Numbered from the stretch's first letter, positions 15,392-24,945 are shown. The stretch is 64,000 nucleotides of DNA from Tolypothrix sp. NIES-4075 (GCF_002218085.1 NZ_BDUC01000002.1:979669-1043668); one strand, 5' to 3'. A program made the numbers and translations. The notes: generated from the letters alone by a model not told the origin.

Positions 15392-17278
15392 CTACATTAG
15401 ATAATATTCAAAGCGCTGCCGCAATTGTTCAACTGTCAAATTCTGAGTCCAGTATTCCACCAAAGCGTGACCAAATGCCGAAGCGTTACGCTCTGGATCA
15501 GCTTTATTTTCCAGCAGCAACGACCACAAAGATAGTAAATCAAACTTGCGTGGATTAGCGTTGTCAGGACTCAAAAGCGAGAAAAGCTCATATGCCATTT
15601 GCAATTTACCAATTACTACAGGTAACTGTTCTACAGGAATTTTTTGTGTTAGCAGATATGCTAAATTAGGCGAGCCGGTTGACACGGTGGAAATGAACTG
15701 AAGGACGGGACTTTTGAGTAATGCAGTCAGTCCTTGAGTAGTTGCCATTTGAAAGGTATAATGATCGATGATTTTGGCAGCAGCGACAGTACGGGCTTCG
15801 AGGTTACGCAAAAAGCGAGCCAGACGCAGTTGTTTAGCTGGAGCGATCGCTTCCAATAATCCCAACGATAGGGCGTCTACACCCCAAGCAAGGCGATTTG
15901 TTTTCACCTCATCGGTGACGACAGGTAAAATTAAATCGCAGAATTTACCTAGAAGTTGAGCGCGATATTCAGTAGCTTCGCGAATCGCAACTTCCTTTGG
16001 GCGATCGCCTGACTCCCAATTATAAGGTGGCTCCCATTCGCGAATCGGACGCAAACGATCCACTTGGGTGATAACTCCAATCATCGGCAAGTCGGCAATA
16101 TCTGCCTTCATATCTGCGATAAAGTCTACATCCATTTGCAGAGATGGATCGAGCGCGGGGGTAACTAACAGCAGTAAATCAGCATTTTTGGCATAATCCA
16201 GCACCAATTTCCGAAAGTCGGTACGGTTGACTTGTTCATAACCTGGTGTATCCCAAAGCGTCAGAGCTTCGCCGGTTTTGCTTTTCCATTGATAATTTTT
16301 CAGGCGATCGGTACTGGGTAACACATCGACGGCAGCGAGTTCGGCTTGAAACAACGTATTAATCAAGCTGCTTTTTCCCGAACCAGTTCGCCCTGCAAGT
16401 AGAATATTGACAGGTTTTTGCTCAACTGCGGTCGGGGGTTCAGCAGATTCAAGAATTTCTCGTAAAGTTTGAGTTTTCGTCTTTGGTAGCGTCGGTGTGG
16501 GCAAAGCTTCTGAAGCGGGTAGCGTCGTACCTCCGTAAAGGGCTACAGCTCGCTGACATAAGCTTCTCAGGGCAGTTTCCCGCAACATTTGACTCAAATT
16601 GCCCAAAAGTTGTTCAGTTGCGCGATTACTGTAACCTTGACTGGCTTTTTTTGCGATTGCTGCCACCGGATTCAACAGCCACTGTGCCCAATTGAATGCC
16701 CGCAAAAGTTTACGCGCAGATGGTTGCAATTTCTGGTATACTTCATATGCCTGGTATGCTTGGGCAATTGTGACTTGATTGAGGGCGGGGGATAACTTTT
16801 GCATCCAGCGATCCACATCATCCAGCGTTCCCCGAATTAGGGCGTAAGCTTGAGGAACGTAAATGTTGAGCAGAGGATATTTTACTTCCGGATGGTAGAT
16901 GTGGGAAACTGCCACAACTAGATCCTGACATCGTTGCCAAAAGGTTTGCCAATCTTCCCAAATCGGGCGATCGCTTTGGGCAGTTATCAGAATTTCTTGC
17001 AGTACTGCTTCAGCTTCCTCAAGCGTGGTTGTATTATCTGCCACAGATTGCAATTCTTTATTTACCTGTGTGACAACCGCTTCTATCTGTTTTATTTCTG
17101 GTTGAGTCCATTTTCCCAGCAGGTATTGCCAGCCGACAAACACCAGGGTAAACACAGCCCAAATCCAGTTAATCCGCCACTCGTGGATTTGCAAACCTGC
17201 GGATACAAGTAAGAAAGTGATGATAAAAGCGATCGGCGTTGCTAAGATTATCCATTGCCACAGTTTTAAGCGTACCAT
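15392..17278 (-). CDS. Membrane-anchored Era/HSR1-like GTPase
   Basis: The 628-residue protein starts with two transmembrane segments (about residues 9-28 and 36-52). A helical region follows, then a P-loop GTPase domain from about residue 290. G1 is GRTGSGKSS, G3 is DTPGYE and G4 appears as TQVD. The C-terminal 200 residues are helical and resemble the tail of YcjF/DUF697-type GTPases found in cyanobacteria. The role is unknown; related proteins are membrane-associated and possibly involved in stress or envelope processes. It is divergent from the thioesterase gene. Confidence 0.78.
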   Translation of the reverse strand: MVRLKLWQWIILATPIAFIITFLLVSAGLQIHEWRINWIWAVFTLVFVGWQYLLGKWTQPEIKQIEAVVTQVNKELQSVADNTTTLEEAEAVLQEILITAQSDRPIWEDWQTFWQRCQDLVVAVSHIYHPEVKYPLLNIYVPQAYALIRGTLDDVDRWMQKLSPALNQVTIAQAYQAYEVYQKLQPSARKLLRAFNWAQWLLNPVAAIAKKASQGYSNRATEQLLGNLSQMLRETALRSLCQRAVALYGGTTLPASEALPTPTLPKTKTQTLREILESAEPPTAVEQKPVNILLAGRTGSGKSSLINTLFQAELAAVDVLPSTDRLKNYQWKSKTGEALTLWDTPGYEQVNRTDFRKLVLDYAKNADLLLLVTPALDPSLQMDVDFIADMKADIADLPMIGVITQVDRLRPIREWEPPYNWESGDRPKEVAIREATEYRAQLLGKFCDLILPVVTDEVKTNRLAWGVDALSLGLLEAIAPAKQLRLARFLRNLEARTVAAAKIIDHYTFQMATTQGLTALLKSPVLQFISTVSTGSPNLAYLLTQKIPVEQLPVVIGKLQMAYELFSLLSPDNANPRKFDLLSLWSLLLENKADPERNASAFGHALVEYWTQNLTVEQLRQRFEYYLM

Positions 17279-17457
17279 TGCTTCATGCCTGCCTTGATTA
17301 AACTTCTTCTACCGCTATTGTGGATCGAAGACTGCTTTATATCTTACGTAGATACTGCATTTGATAAAGTTGTAGTAAAGTAAAACCACCTTGCTAAGTA
17401 GATCGGCGATAAAGCGCAACCTCACATAGAATTAGTATTAAGTTAGACAGTTTGACT

Positions 17458-18213
17458 ATGCAAACCACACAAATATTTAATTGCGTTACTTGTCCCTACC
17501 CAAATCCTGATGCTTCCCTACGTTTATTCTGCTTTCCCTACGCAGGAGGTAGTTCTCTGATTTTTCGCCCGTGGTTGACAAGTCTACCTACAACTGTCGA
17601 AGTTTGTCCCATCGAACTTCCTGGACGGGGAATCCAAATGAGGTTAACTCCTTTCTCACAGCTAGAACCCTTGATTGAGACTTTAGCTTCTGCCCTCAAA
17701 CCATATTTAGACAAACCATTCGCTTTCTTTGGTCATAGTGTCGGTGGATTGGTCAGTTTTGAACTTGCTCGCCAACTTCGTAGAGAGCATAATCTTAGTC
17801 CAGTTCACTTATTTGTTTCTGCTAGCCGCGCTCCTCAAATCCCGTCACCAAAGCCACCTATTCATGCACTACCAGAGACTGAGTTCATTGAAGAACTGCA
17901 CCGTCTCAATGGTACACCGGATTCTGTATTGCAAAATACTGAATTGATGCAACTGCTCATCCCTATCCTACGGGCAGATTTTGCAGTGTTGGAAACTTAT
18001 GTTTACGCCCACCAAGCTCCACTTGAATGTCCAATTACTGCTTTTGGTGGCTTACAAGACAATGAAGTAAGTCTTCAAGAACTGGAAGCATGGCGATCGC
18101 AGACCATCGCTTCTTACAAATTACAGATGTTCAACGGCGATCATTTTTTCATCCAATCGGAACAACCCCTTTTTCTTCAAACCTTAGCTCAACATTTGCA
18201 CGCGCTAACTTAA
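17458..18213 (+). CDS. Type II (GrsT-like) thioesterase, alpha/beta hydrolase
   Basis: The ATG at 17458 is preferred over a TTG two codons upstream. The 251-residue product has the family opening LRLFCFPYAGGSS, the nucleophile elbow GHSVGG (Ser94), Asp201 and His229 in NGDHFF. This is a complete catalytic triad. Such enzymes hydrolyse misprimed acyl groups from non-ribosomal peptide or polyketide carrier proteins. No synthetase or carrier protein gene lies within the window, so it is a stand-alone copy. It may serve a remote cluster or heterocyst-glycolipid-type synthesis (inference). Confidence 0.85.
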   Translation: MQTTQIFNCVTCPYPNPDASLRLFCFPYAGGSSLIFRPWLTSLPTTVEVCPIELPGRGIQMRLTPFSQLEPLIETLASALKPYLDKPFAFFGHSVGGLVSFELARQLRREHNLSPVHLFVSASRAPQIPSPKPPIHALPETEFIEELHRLNGTPDSVLQNTELMQLLIPILRADFAVLETYVYAHQAPLECPITAFGGLQDNEVSLQELEAWRSQTIASYKLQMFNGDHFFIQSEQPLFLQTLAQHLHALT

Positions 18214-18462
18214 GTTAATGCTTTAAATAAATTTATGATTAGGAATGAGCGCAAAAATAATTGAAAAGTCTATTATACAGTCGCGTAATTCATGAATTAC
18301 CGCTACTTACGACACGGCGTTACTATTGCGTAAGTCCTGATGATATTTCAACTTTTCAGCAAAAACCTCGTGAAATGAAAATTTTTTGGGTTTTAAGTTT
18401 TTGACTTTGGGGTTATAAGAGCGAAAAACTTTCGCTCTTGAACTTGCCTGAAGATAGACCTG
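18214..18462. other. Spacer with a palindrome and a hairpin between convergent genes
   Basis: It contains the palindrome GTAATTCATGAATTAC (18285-18300), which recurs with its flank at 38,726-38,741. It also has a perfect 10-bp stem AAGAGCGAAA-AAC-TTTCGCTCTT at 18417-18439 just past the exbD stop, a probable terminator for the exbBD operon. Confidence 0.55.
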
Positions 18463-18867
18463 CTATTCTTTTCGAGTAGCGATCGCTAACCGAGCTCCCT
18501 TCACCTGACGCACTTTATCCATTACCGCTACTACCTTACCGTGTACTACCCCTTCATCGGCATTAATTACTACTAATGCCTCCGGGTTTACACCAACTAA
18601 ACCACGCACTTGTTCAGTCAGCGCATCAATCGTTGTCGGCTTTTTGTTCAAGCTCACCTGCGCTTGCGAATCTATCGTAACAGTGATTCTTGTGGGAACT
18701 TGGGATTGTTGAGATGTGGCAGCTTTCGGCAAGTTTACAGGTAAACCTTCCTGTCGAGTTAAAAACAGCGTTGACATGATAAAAAACGTCAAAATCGCGA
18801 ATATCACATCAATCATCGGCACAATATTTATTTGCGGTGGAATATCAGGTTCATCTGGTAGTCGCAT
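18463..18867 (-). CDS. exbD: ExbD/TolR family proton-channel subunit
   Basis: The 134-residue protein has one N-terminal transmembrane helix (about residues 15-37, PMIDVIFAILTFFIM). Its conserved Asp (MIDVIF) is the proton-carrying residue of the family. A periplasmic domain follows. It overlaps exbB by 17 bases on the same strand. Together with the divergent tonB gene it makes a TonB-ExbB-ExbD energy-transducing complex of the inner membrane. A TolR role is less likely given the adjacent tonB. Confidence 0.88.
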   Translation of the reverse strand: MRLPDEPDIPPQINIVPMIDVIFAILTFFIMSTLFLTRQEGLPVNLPKAATSQQSQVPTRITVTIDSQAQVSLNKKPTTIDALTEQVRGLVGVNPEALVVINADEGVVHGKVVAVMDKVRQVKGARLAIATRKE

Positions 18868-19504
18868 AGGATTTTTCTCCTCGTTCGTAACGACGACGAT
18901 AAAGTAGTTCTAACTGTCCACCATATTCTTGCATGAATGCAATTTGACGTTGATAAAATCCTCGAAATGTATTGGCAAACATCAACGTAAAAATAGCTAC
19001 AACTAATCCTGATGCAGTCGATACGAGCGCTTCACTGATACCTGCTGTGACACTTCCAGTTTTACTACCACCAACATCGCCGATATTCAACGAAGCGAAG
19101 GAAGCTATCAAACCCAATACTGTACCAAGCAATCCGAATAGGGGAGCAAGGGAGATGATTGTCTCAAAGATATTATTAAACCGTTTGAGAACTGGTATCT
19201 CCGCTTGTGCTTCACTTTCCAAAGCTAAACGAAACTCCTCAGGAGTCGGTTCTTCCAATTCCAAAGCGGAGAGAAACATTCTCGCGATAGGTAAATCCGC
19301 ATTCTTTCGCAGTTTATCTAGCGCACCTACCACATTATCCAAGCGGTATAAATTCAAAACTTCCCGTACCACCCGACTCTGACGTTGATTGATACTATAC
19401 CAAAAACGAATCCGTTCGATAATTAATGCGATCGCAGCCACACTAAAAGCCAGTAGGGGGAACATCACTACGCCCCCAGCGACAAACAGCTCAACTATTC
19501 CCAT
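18851..19504 (-). CDS. exbB: ExbB/TolQ/MotA family proton channel
   Basis: The 217-residue protein has three transmembrane helices (about residues 9-30, 113-137 and 150-178). The family's pore-lining signature is visible around LFGLLGTVLGLIASF and GISEALVSTASGLVVAI. It partners ExbD (17-base overlap) and uses the proton gradient to power TonB. A 314-base divergent region separates it from tonB. Confidence 0.9.
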   Translation of the reverse strand: MGIVELFVAGGVVMFPLLAFSVAAIALIIERIRFWYSINQRQSRVVREVLNLYRLDNVVGALDKLRKNADLPIARMFLSALELEEPTPEEFRLALESEAQAEIPVLKRFNNIFETIISLAPLFGLLGTVLGLIASFASLNIGDVGGSKTGSVTAGISEALVSTASGLVVAIFTLMFANTFRGFYQRQIAFMQEYGGQLELLYRRRYERGEKSYATTR

Positions 19505-19818
19505 GTTTTGCCCCTAAAAAGTATGAATTTGCCATTAACGTGGATAACTACAAAATCATAGTATTGAAACTAGTTTTCAACAAAGACTAGAATAAAAGCA
19601 GCCCTCATGTCAATCCTATTTAAAGCTTGATGAGATAAGTTTTTATTATTTGTGACTCCACACTACCACTGAAAGTCAATGAAAGTTCCTATTTACTAGT
19701 CTCTTAGCTCAATCACCTCTTACACAAGAGTCAATAAAACATTTATCTAATTAGTTTACTTTTGCAACCAAAAGTTTTATTGTAAAAAAGCAATAGTGAA
19801 AATAAGTAGCAATAGTTT
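19505..19818. promoter_or_regulatory. Divergent promoter region exbBD / tonB
   Basis: The 314 A/T-rich bases between divergent genes must hold both promoters. I saw no clear Fur-type 19-bp palindrome and no unambiguous -10/-35 pair, so iron control cannot be shown from sequence. Confidence 0.4.
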
Positions 19819-21630
19819 ATGAGCTTCTCCAGTATTGCGATAGAGCAGCGAGAGGAAGAAATCAAAGCGCTGAAAACTTTCTTGGTTTATAGCACAATCG
19901 GCTCGTTGGTGCTGCACATCGCGGTACTGGCATCTGGTATTGGTAATTTTTTGGTGCGAGAACCAGAACTGGATGAAAAACCGATTGAATTGACTTTTGT
20001 TGAGCCGGAAGTCAAGGAAACACCAATAAAGCAAGAAATAAAGCAAGAAAAAAAGCCCTCACCTGAAGATAATAAATTGGGTGCTGGAAAGATTTTGACA
20101 TCATCAGGTGGTGGTGGTTCCGCTGGTGGTTCCGCTAGTGGTGGTTCATCTACACAGTCATCTCCTCAAATTCAAGCGCCAACTCCCGTAATCGTTCCGG
20201 CTTTACCACAACCACCCGTGCCAGTGTTCAAGCCTATTGAAAAGCCAATCGTACCCCAAACATTTACTCCCGTACAGAAGCAAGTTGAGACAAAGCAACC
20301 CCAATCTGTCACTCCACCACAACCGCTGAAGGAAGATCCAGTAGTTTCCAAGGAACCGCCAAAGCCAGTAAATAACATACCAAAGGAAACGACTTCAGTT
20401 CAAAAGCCTGTTGAAAAAACTCAGCCTCAACAATCACAAAGTTCTACGCAAGTTGCAACTAACAACACTCCCTTACAATCATCGACTAGCACCCAACAAA
20501 GTAGTCAGAACTTGACAAACACGCTAGGTAACATTAGAGATTTAAGAGCTACTCAACCAGCTTTTGGTAATGGTTCTTCTAATACTACCTCCAGTACTGG
20601 TAATTCCACCATCGCTTCGGGTTTTGGAACTGGTAACGGTACTGGCAGCGGTTCTGGTATTGGTACAGGAAATGGTTATGGTACTGGTACTGGCAGCGGT
20701 ACTGGTACAGGAAATGGCAATGGTTATGGTACTGGTACTGGCAGCGGTACTGGTACTGGCAGCGGCACAGGGAAAATAGCTGCCGCACCAACAAAACCAA
20801 AGATACCAACACAATCTGGGGATGGTCGAGCCGCCTGTATTCGCTGTGAAAACCCTAAATACCCAGAAAGTGCCAGAAGGCGAAAAGTAGAAGGACGAGT
20901 AGAAGTAGCAGTAGATACAGATAAAGATGGTAATGTTACTAACGTGCGGTTGACTCGTTCGAGTGGCGATCGCGAGTTGGATGAAGAAACACAAAGAAAA
21001 GCGCGGGAATGGAAACTAAAACCTGCCGAACAAGGAAGGCAAGGAGTTAAGATCGCCACAGAATTCTCGATGAAAGGCTCTAGCCGTAACCGTGAAGTGC
21101 AGCAAAGGCAGCAACAACAAGCAGAACGAGAAAGGCAGCAACAACGGGCAGAACGAGAAAGACAGCGGCAGCTAGCAGGTTCTTCAGATAACAATAATTC
21201 TACTGATGTACCTCTATCGAATGGTAGAAGACGCCGAAATCTAGAACCATCAGGGGAAAGTGCATCTTCTAATGAAGAATTGAGAAGTCCTACATTAAAT
21301 CAGGGTTTACCGCAATCTACAGAAGCGAGTCCATCCAAAAACGAAACTGAAACACCAACACCAGTAAGAAATCCTGAAGAAAATTCTATTAATAATCGCT
21401 TGGGTCGTCCCGGAGAAAATAATTCTGGGACAGCACCAATACCCCCCACACCTAGCGAAGTTAATGGTGATGTCAGAACATCAGGAGAACAGCAAGCACC
21501 GACTAAAAGAAAAAAACGGGAGTTGAATCAATCAAATCAGTCTTCAGATAGTGGTAGTCAGTTGCGTGGTGTACTCCGTCGCAATCAGGAATCTGCACCA
21601 GCTACACCTAGTAGTGGAGAAAATGAATAA
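19819..21630 (+). CDS. tonB: TonB family energy transducer with an unusual C-terminal extension
   Basis: The 603-residue protein has one N-terminal membrane anchor (about residues 23-46). A Pro/Lys/Gln-rich linker follows, then a Gly-Thr-Ser repeat (about 268-318). The TonB C-terminal domain is at about residues 340-417, with NPKYPESARRRKVEGRVEV and the WKLKPA end of the domain. TonB proteins normally end here. This one continues for about 185 residues: a Gln/Arg/Glu-rich helical stretch (QQRQQQQAERERQQQ), then a polar Ser/Asn/Pro-rich tail. It is divergent from exbB-exbD. A Cys pair (CIRC) sits just before the domain. No TonB-dependent receptor is in the window. Confidence 0.85.
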   Translation: MSFSSIAIEQREEEIKALKTFLVYSTIGSLVLHIAVLASGIGNFLVREPELDEKPIELTFVEPEVKETPIKQEIKQEKKPSPEDNKLGAGKILTSSGGGGSAGGSASGGSSTQSSPQIQAPTPVIVPALPQPPVPVFKPIEKPIVPQTFTPVQKQVETKQPQSVTPPQPLKEDPVVSKEPPKPVNNIPKETTSVQKPVEKTQPQQSQSSTQVATNNTPLQSSTSTQQSSQNLTNTLGNIRDLRATQPAFGNGSSNTTSSTGNSTIASGFGTGNGTGSGSGIGTGNGYGTGTGSGTGTGNGNGYGTGTGSGTGTGSGTGKIAAAPTKPKIPTQSGDGRAACIRCENPKYPESARRRKVEGRVEVAVDTDKDGNVTNVRLTRSSGDRELDEETQRKAREWKLKPAEQGRQGVKIATEFSMKGSSRNREVQQRQQQQAERERQQQRAERERQRQLAGSSDNNNSTDVPLSNGRRRRNLEPSGESASSNEELRSPTLNQGLPQSTEASPSKNETETPTPVRNPEENSINNRLGRPGENNSGTAPIPPTPSEVNGDVRTSGEQQAPTKRKKRELNQSNQSSDSGSQLRGVLRRNQESAPATPSSGENE

Positions 21631-21650
21631 TAGACATCTCCGAAAAAGAA

Positions 21651-21680
21651 TGTAGAGACGCTAAATTTAGCGTCTCTACA
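21651..21680. repeat. 30-bp perfect palindrome (GTAGAGACG family)
   Basis: The perfect palindrome has half-site TGTAGAGACGCTAAA. It lies 20 bases after the tonB stop and could terminate it. The same GTAGAGACG arm occurs as a hairpin at 6,692-6,722, so it is a dispersed repeat. Confidence 0.75.
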
Positions 21681-21737
21681 AGGGTTGTGGATAACGCATA
21701 TTTAATTTTTGGAGATCTCTAATACAGGTTCGTTTAA

Positions 21738-22647
21738 GAGGATGTTTTAAAAGTGAGGGCTATTGTAAGAAAGCTCACAAGGCTTATGCTGAAATTTGTA
21801 GATACCAGCACCTCGTGAGCGAATGACTAAAGCATATCGTAGTAACCTGACATGGGAACAGTGGGAATTGATTGCAGACCTATTTCCAAGTGCCAAACCA
21901 GGTGGTCGTCCCCGTAACATAGGGATGTATGCCGTGATGAATGCCATTCTCTATGTCCTGTGTGAAGGATGCACATGGCGAGGTTTACCAGGTGATTTTC
22001 CTGCCTGGGAAACGGTCTATGGTTATTTCCGAAGCTGGCGTAAAGATGGAACATGGCTAAAAATACATGACAAACTTTATCAATGGACGCGGGTCGCAGT
22101 AGGACGTGACCCAAGCCCATCAGAAGCCGCAGTTGATAGCCAATCAGTGGAAACGGCAACAATGATTTCTCAAGATGTGGGCTATGACGCAGGCAAGAAG
22201 ATAAATGGACGCAAACGACATCTGAGCGTGGATATGTTAGGGCTAGTTTTACGCGTTTTGGTTACTGCTGCCAGTGTTCCTGAACGTGAGGGAGGGAAAA
22301 AAGTCCTCCAACAAGTCCATCGTATGGAGCATAAGGTTAAACGCTTAAATACAATTTGGATGGATGGAGGATATCGGGGAGAAGATTTTATGCACTGGGT
22401 AATGGATATGTTTCGGTGGATTGTTGAAATCGTTCTCAGACCCTTAGAGAAGAAAGGTTTTGTTTTATTACCAAAACGGTGGGTCGTAGAAAGAACTTTT
22501 GGCTGGCTCAATTGGTGTCGGCGCTTGAGTAAGGATTATGAAAGACTCCCCGAAACTTCCGAGACTTTTATCTACATAGCAATGATTCGGATCATGGTCA
22601 GACGACTCGCATAATTTTTGACTCGCTTTGACTTTTAAAACATCCTC
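21738..22647 (+). mobile_element. Complete IS5-family insertion sequence (910 bp)
   Basis: Perfect 17-bp terminal inverted repeats GAGGATGTTTTAAAAGT lie at 21738-21754 and, inverted, at 22631-22647. A 3-bp target duplication TAA flanks them (21735-21737 and 22648-22650), which fits the TNA duplications of IS5 subgroups. The single transposase fills most of the element. The intact ends and frame suggest recent activity. The same terminal repeats occur in a MITE at 31,538-31,746 and as a single end at 25,405. Confidence 0.92.
21823..22614 (+). CDS. IS5-family transposase
   Basis: The 263-residue DDE transposase begins with the cyanobacterial IS5 opening (NLTWEQWELIADLFP). The catalytic residues are visible: Asp105 in DSQSVE, Asp181 in WMDGGYRG and Glu223 in WVVERTFGW. 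It has a single frame without frameshift and stops 33 bases before the right end of the element. Confidence 0.92.
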   Translation: MTKAYRSNLTWEQWELIADLFPSAKPGGRPRNIGMYAVMNAILYVLCEGCTWRGLPGDFPAWETVYGYFRSWRKDGTWLKIHDKLYQWTRVAVGRDPSPSEAAVDSQSVETATMISQDVGYDAGKKINGRKRHLSVDMLGLVLRVLVTAASVPEREGGKKVLQQVHRMEHKVKRLNTIWMDGGYRGEDFMHWVMDMFRWIVEIVLRPLEKKGFVLLPKRWVVERTFGWLNWCRRLSKDYERLPETSETFIYIAMIRIMVRRLA

Positions 22648-22754
22648 TAAAGAGGGGAAAAGGGTAAAGGTGAAGAAGTAATTTTAAATAACTCCGTCCC
22701 CTTTCCCCCTTGCCCCTCCAAGATTGCCCATTGCCCAACTTTCATGCTGACTTT

Positions 22755-24578
22755 TCAAAAGCCTCTAGGGGAACCTTCACCACGCGGATCGGCTGCTCCT
22801 TCTAAAGTTCCATCTTGGGTGACAACGATCGCGTTACCATTACCCCAAGGCGTAACTTCCTTAATATTTTGTCCGCGACGGCGTAAATCTTGCACAGTCA
22901 CAGCATCCAAACCCCAAGGTTCGGTTCGCAACTCATCGGGAAGCCATTGATGATGTATGCGTGGAACAGAAACAGCTGCACCTGCATCCATCTTGTATTC
23001 CAAGACATTGAGGATAACTTGCAGCACTTGAGTAATGATGGTACCACCTCCCGGCGCACCCACCGCCATGCGGAGGCGATTATTTTCGGTGATAATTGTC
23101 GGAGTCATGCTGGATAAAGGAGTTTTGCGGGGTGCGATCGCATTTGCTTCATTACCCACCAAACCAAAAGCATTCGGTACTCCCGGTGCAGCTGCAAAAT
23201 CATCCATCTCATCATTCAGCAAAATACCAGTTCCCGACGCCACTACCCCAGAACCAAACCCATAGTTTACCGTAAAAGTCAAGCTAATCGCGTTACGCTG
23301 TTCATCCACAACGTTAATGTGGGTAGTTTCCGGAGACTCGTAGGGGAGATAGGGAGAGCGGGATGAGGAAAGGGGGGGACAAGGGGACAAGGGGACTCTT
23401 AGACAATGAGAATAATTCTTCTTTCTCCCCATCCCCCCCTCTCCCCCTTTTTCTATCTCCCCTGGCTTGACTTCAGTTGAGGGTTTGGCGCGATCCATAG
23501 TGATTTGCGATCGCCGAATTTTGGCGTATGCTGGGCTGATAAGTTGTTGTACGGGCACTTTGACAAAATCGGGATCGCCTAAATATACAGAGCGATCGGC
23601 GTAGGCAATTTTCATTGCTTCTGTCATTAAATGTAAAGCATCTGGGTGATGCCATCCCAAAGATTTTAAATCTGTGTCCCCAATAATATTTAAAATCTCT
23701 AATAGGTGAACACCTCCCGATGAAGGTGGTGGCATTGAGCAAATTTTAGAAGAGCGGAAGTTACCACAAATAGGAGTGCGCCAAATTGGTTTGTAAGATT
23801 TCAAGTCTTCAAGAGTAATTAAACCATTGTTTTTTGCCATGTCGGAGGCGATCGCCCGCGCAATATTTCCGGTATAAAAATCTTGGGGATTCTTGGCAAT
23901 TGCTGATAAAGTTTTTGCTAAGTCGCGCTGTATTAACCTTTCCCCTGGTTGATAAAATTCGCCGTTACGAGTGAAAATTGCTCGTGCTGCTGGATTAGCG
24001 AGAATTGCTTGTTTGCGTTCCTCATATACCTGTAGAGAACGCCAAGTAGGTTGTTGACTGAGGATGAAGCCATTATTCGCTAGAGCGATCGCTGGTTTAA
24101 GAACTTCTTGCCAAGGTAGTTTACCATAACGACGATGTAATTCATACAATCCTGCCACTGTTCCTGGTGTTGCTACTGCCAAATAACCGTTAATACTGAC
24201 ATTTGGACGCACCTTACCTTGAGCATCCAAATACATATTTTTAGTAGCTTTTAGCGGTGCGCGTTCGCGAAAATCGAGCGCTTTTATCTCACCAGTTTGC
24301 CCTGAATGCATTAGCAAAAATCCGCCACCGCCAATTCCTGCCGAAAAAGGTTCTACTACAGAAATAGCAAAAGTTGTCGCAACTGCGGCATCAACTGCAT
24401 TACCTTTTTTGCGTAACATTTCTAACCCGGCTTCACTTCCTAAGGGATTAGCCGAAACCACCATTGCTTTTTTGGTGCGTAAAGGTAATGTTACGGTGGC
24501 TGATACTAATTGGCTGTAAAATAGGACACTTACAGAACAAATAGCAGACGCAACTTGTTTATATTTGTCGGTACGCAT
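22755..24578 (-). CDS. ggt: Gamma-glutamyltransferase
   Basis: The 607-residue enzyme transfers or hydrolyses the gamma-glutamyl group of glutathione. It is made as a precursor that cuts itself before a catalytic Thr. The N-terminal signal-like segment (about residues 10-28) suggests periplasmic export. Family blocks are visible: VSANPLGSEAG, GGGGFLLMHSG, DFRERAP and MPPPSSGG. The catalytic Thr is Thr418 in the TTHINVVDE motif, followed by GSGVVASGTGILLNDEMDDF. About 40 extra low-complexity residues lie directly before Thr418, encoded by a C-rich repeat at 23,341-23,465. The C-terminal 20 residues (PRGEGSPRGF) also look repeat-derived. Confidence 0.88.
   Translation of the reverse strand: MRTDKYKQVASAICSVSVLFYSQLVSATVTLPLRTKKAMVVSANPLGSEAGLEMLRKKGNAVDAAVATTFAISVVEPFSAGIGGGGFLLMHSGQTGEIKALDFRERAPLKATKNMYLDAQGKVRPNVSINGYLAVATPGTVAGLYELHRRYGKLPWQEVLKPAIALANNGFILSQQPTWRSLQVYEERKQAILANPAARAIFTRNGEFYQPGERLIQRDLAKTLSAIAKNPQDFYTGNIARAIASDMAKNNGLITLEDLKSYKPIWRTPICGNFRSSKICSMPPPSSGGVHLLEILNIIGDTDLKSLGWHHPDALHLMTEAMKIAYADRSVYLGDPDFVKVPVQQLISPAYAKIRRSQITMDRAKPSTEVKPGEIEKGGEGGMGRKKNYSHCLRVPLSPCPPLSSSRSPYLPYESPETTHINVVDEQRNAISLTFTVNYGFGSGVVASGTGILLNDEMDDFAAAPGVPNAFGLVGNEANAIAPRKTPLSSMTPTIITENNRLRMAVGAPGGGTIITQVLQVILNVLEYKMDAGAAVSVPRIHHQWLPDELRTEPWGLDAVTVQDLRRRGQNIKEVTPWGNGNAIVVTQDGTLEGAADPRGEGSPRGF
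23341..23465. repeat. In-frame low-complexity insert next to the ggt cleavage site
   Basis: GGGGGACAAGGGGAC and CCCCATCCCCCCCTC runs interrupt the ggt frame without breaking it. They encode a Ser/Pro-rich segment that ends four codons before the predicted catalytic Thr418. Confidence 0.7.
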
Positions 24579-24945
24579 TTAGATGTTTTGATATTTTTTA
24601 TAAATGGATTTTATACGTAATCATGTGCAAATGCGATCGCTTAATTTTTAACAGTAGCTGAATGGCGAGCCACCGCTCAATGTCTAGATAATGAGTCAGA
24701 GGAGAATCTGCCCTTTATTAAATATTTCTTAAATGTCTTAACTGTTCTTGCATTTTTAACACCGATTGCAAGACAATACAAAAGTCTTAATCAAAAGACT
24801 CATTGGAAGTACAGTTTGATAAAAAAGCTAGTAAAGCAAATCAGTTGTACTTTTATAGCGATTGTAGCAGTCATAGGTTGACAACCTGTAATACCTATGA
24901 TTAAGTAACTCAAGGAGTAATGCAAACATTAAAGGATGGAAAACA
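24579..24945. other. Divergent region ggt / 24,946 gene
   Basis: This 367-base spacer holds the 5' leaders of both genes and one HIP1 site near 24,635. A small hairpin GGTTGACAACC lies near 24,877. The AAAGGATGG ribosome site of the downstream gene lies near 24,931. No other element was seen. Confidence 0.45.

Noticed and set aside
19505..19818. Fur box between exbB and tonB
   Set aside because: I looked for the GATAATGATAATCATTATC-type pattern and saw no convincing match, so no iron-control site is claimed.
20542..21194. Ser/Thr/Cys-rich frames opposite the tonB gene
   Set aside because: They are the complement of the Gly-Thr repeat and Gln-rich region of TonB.
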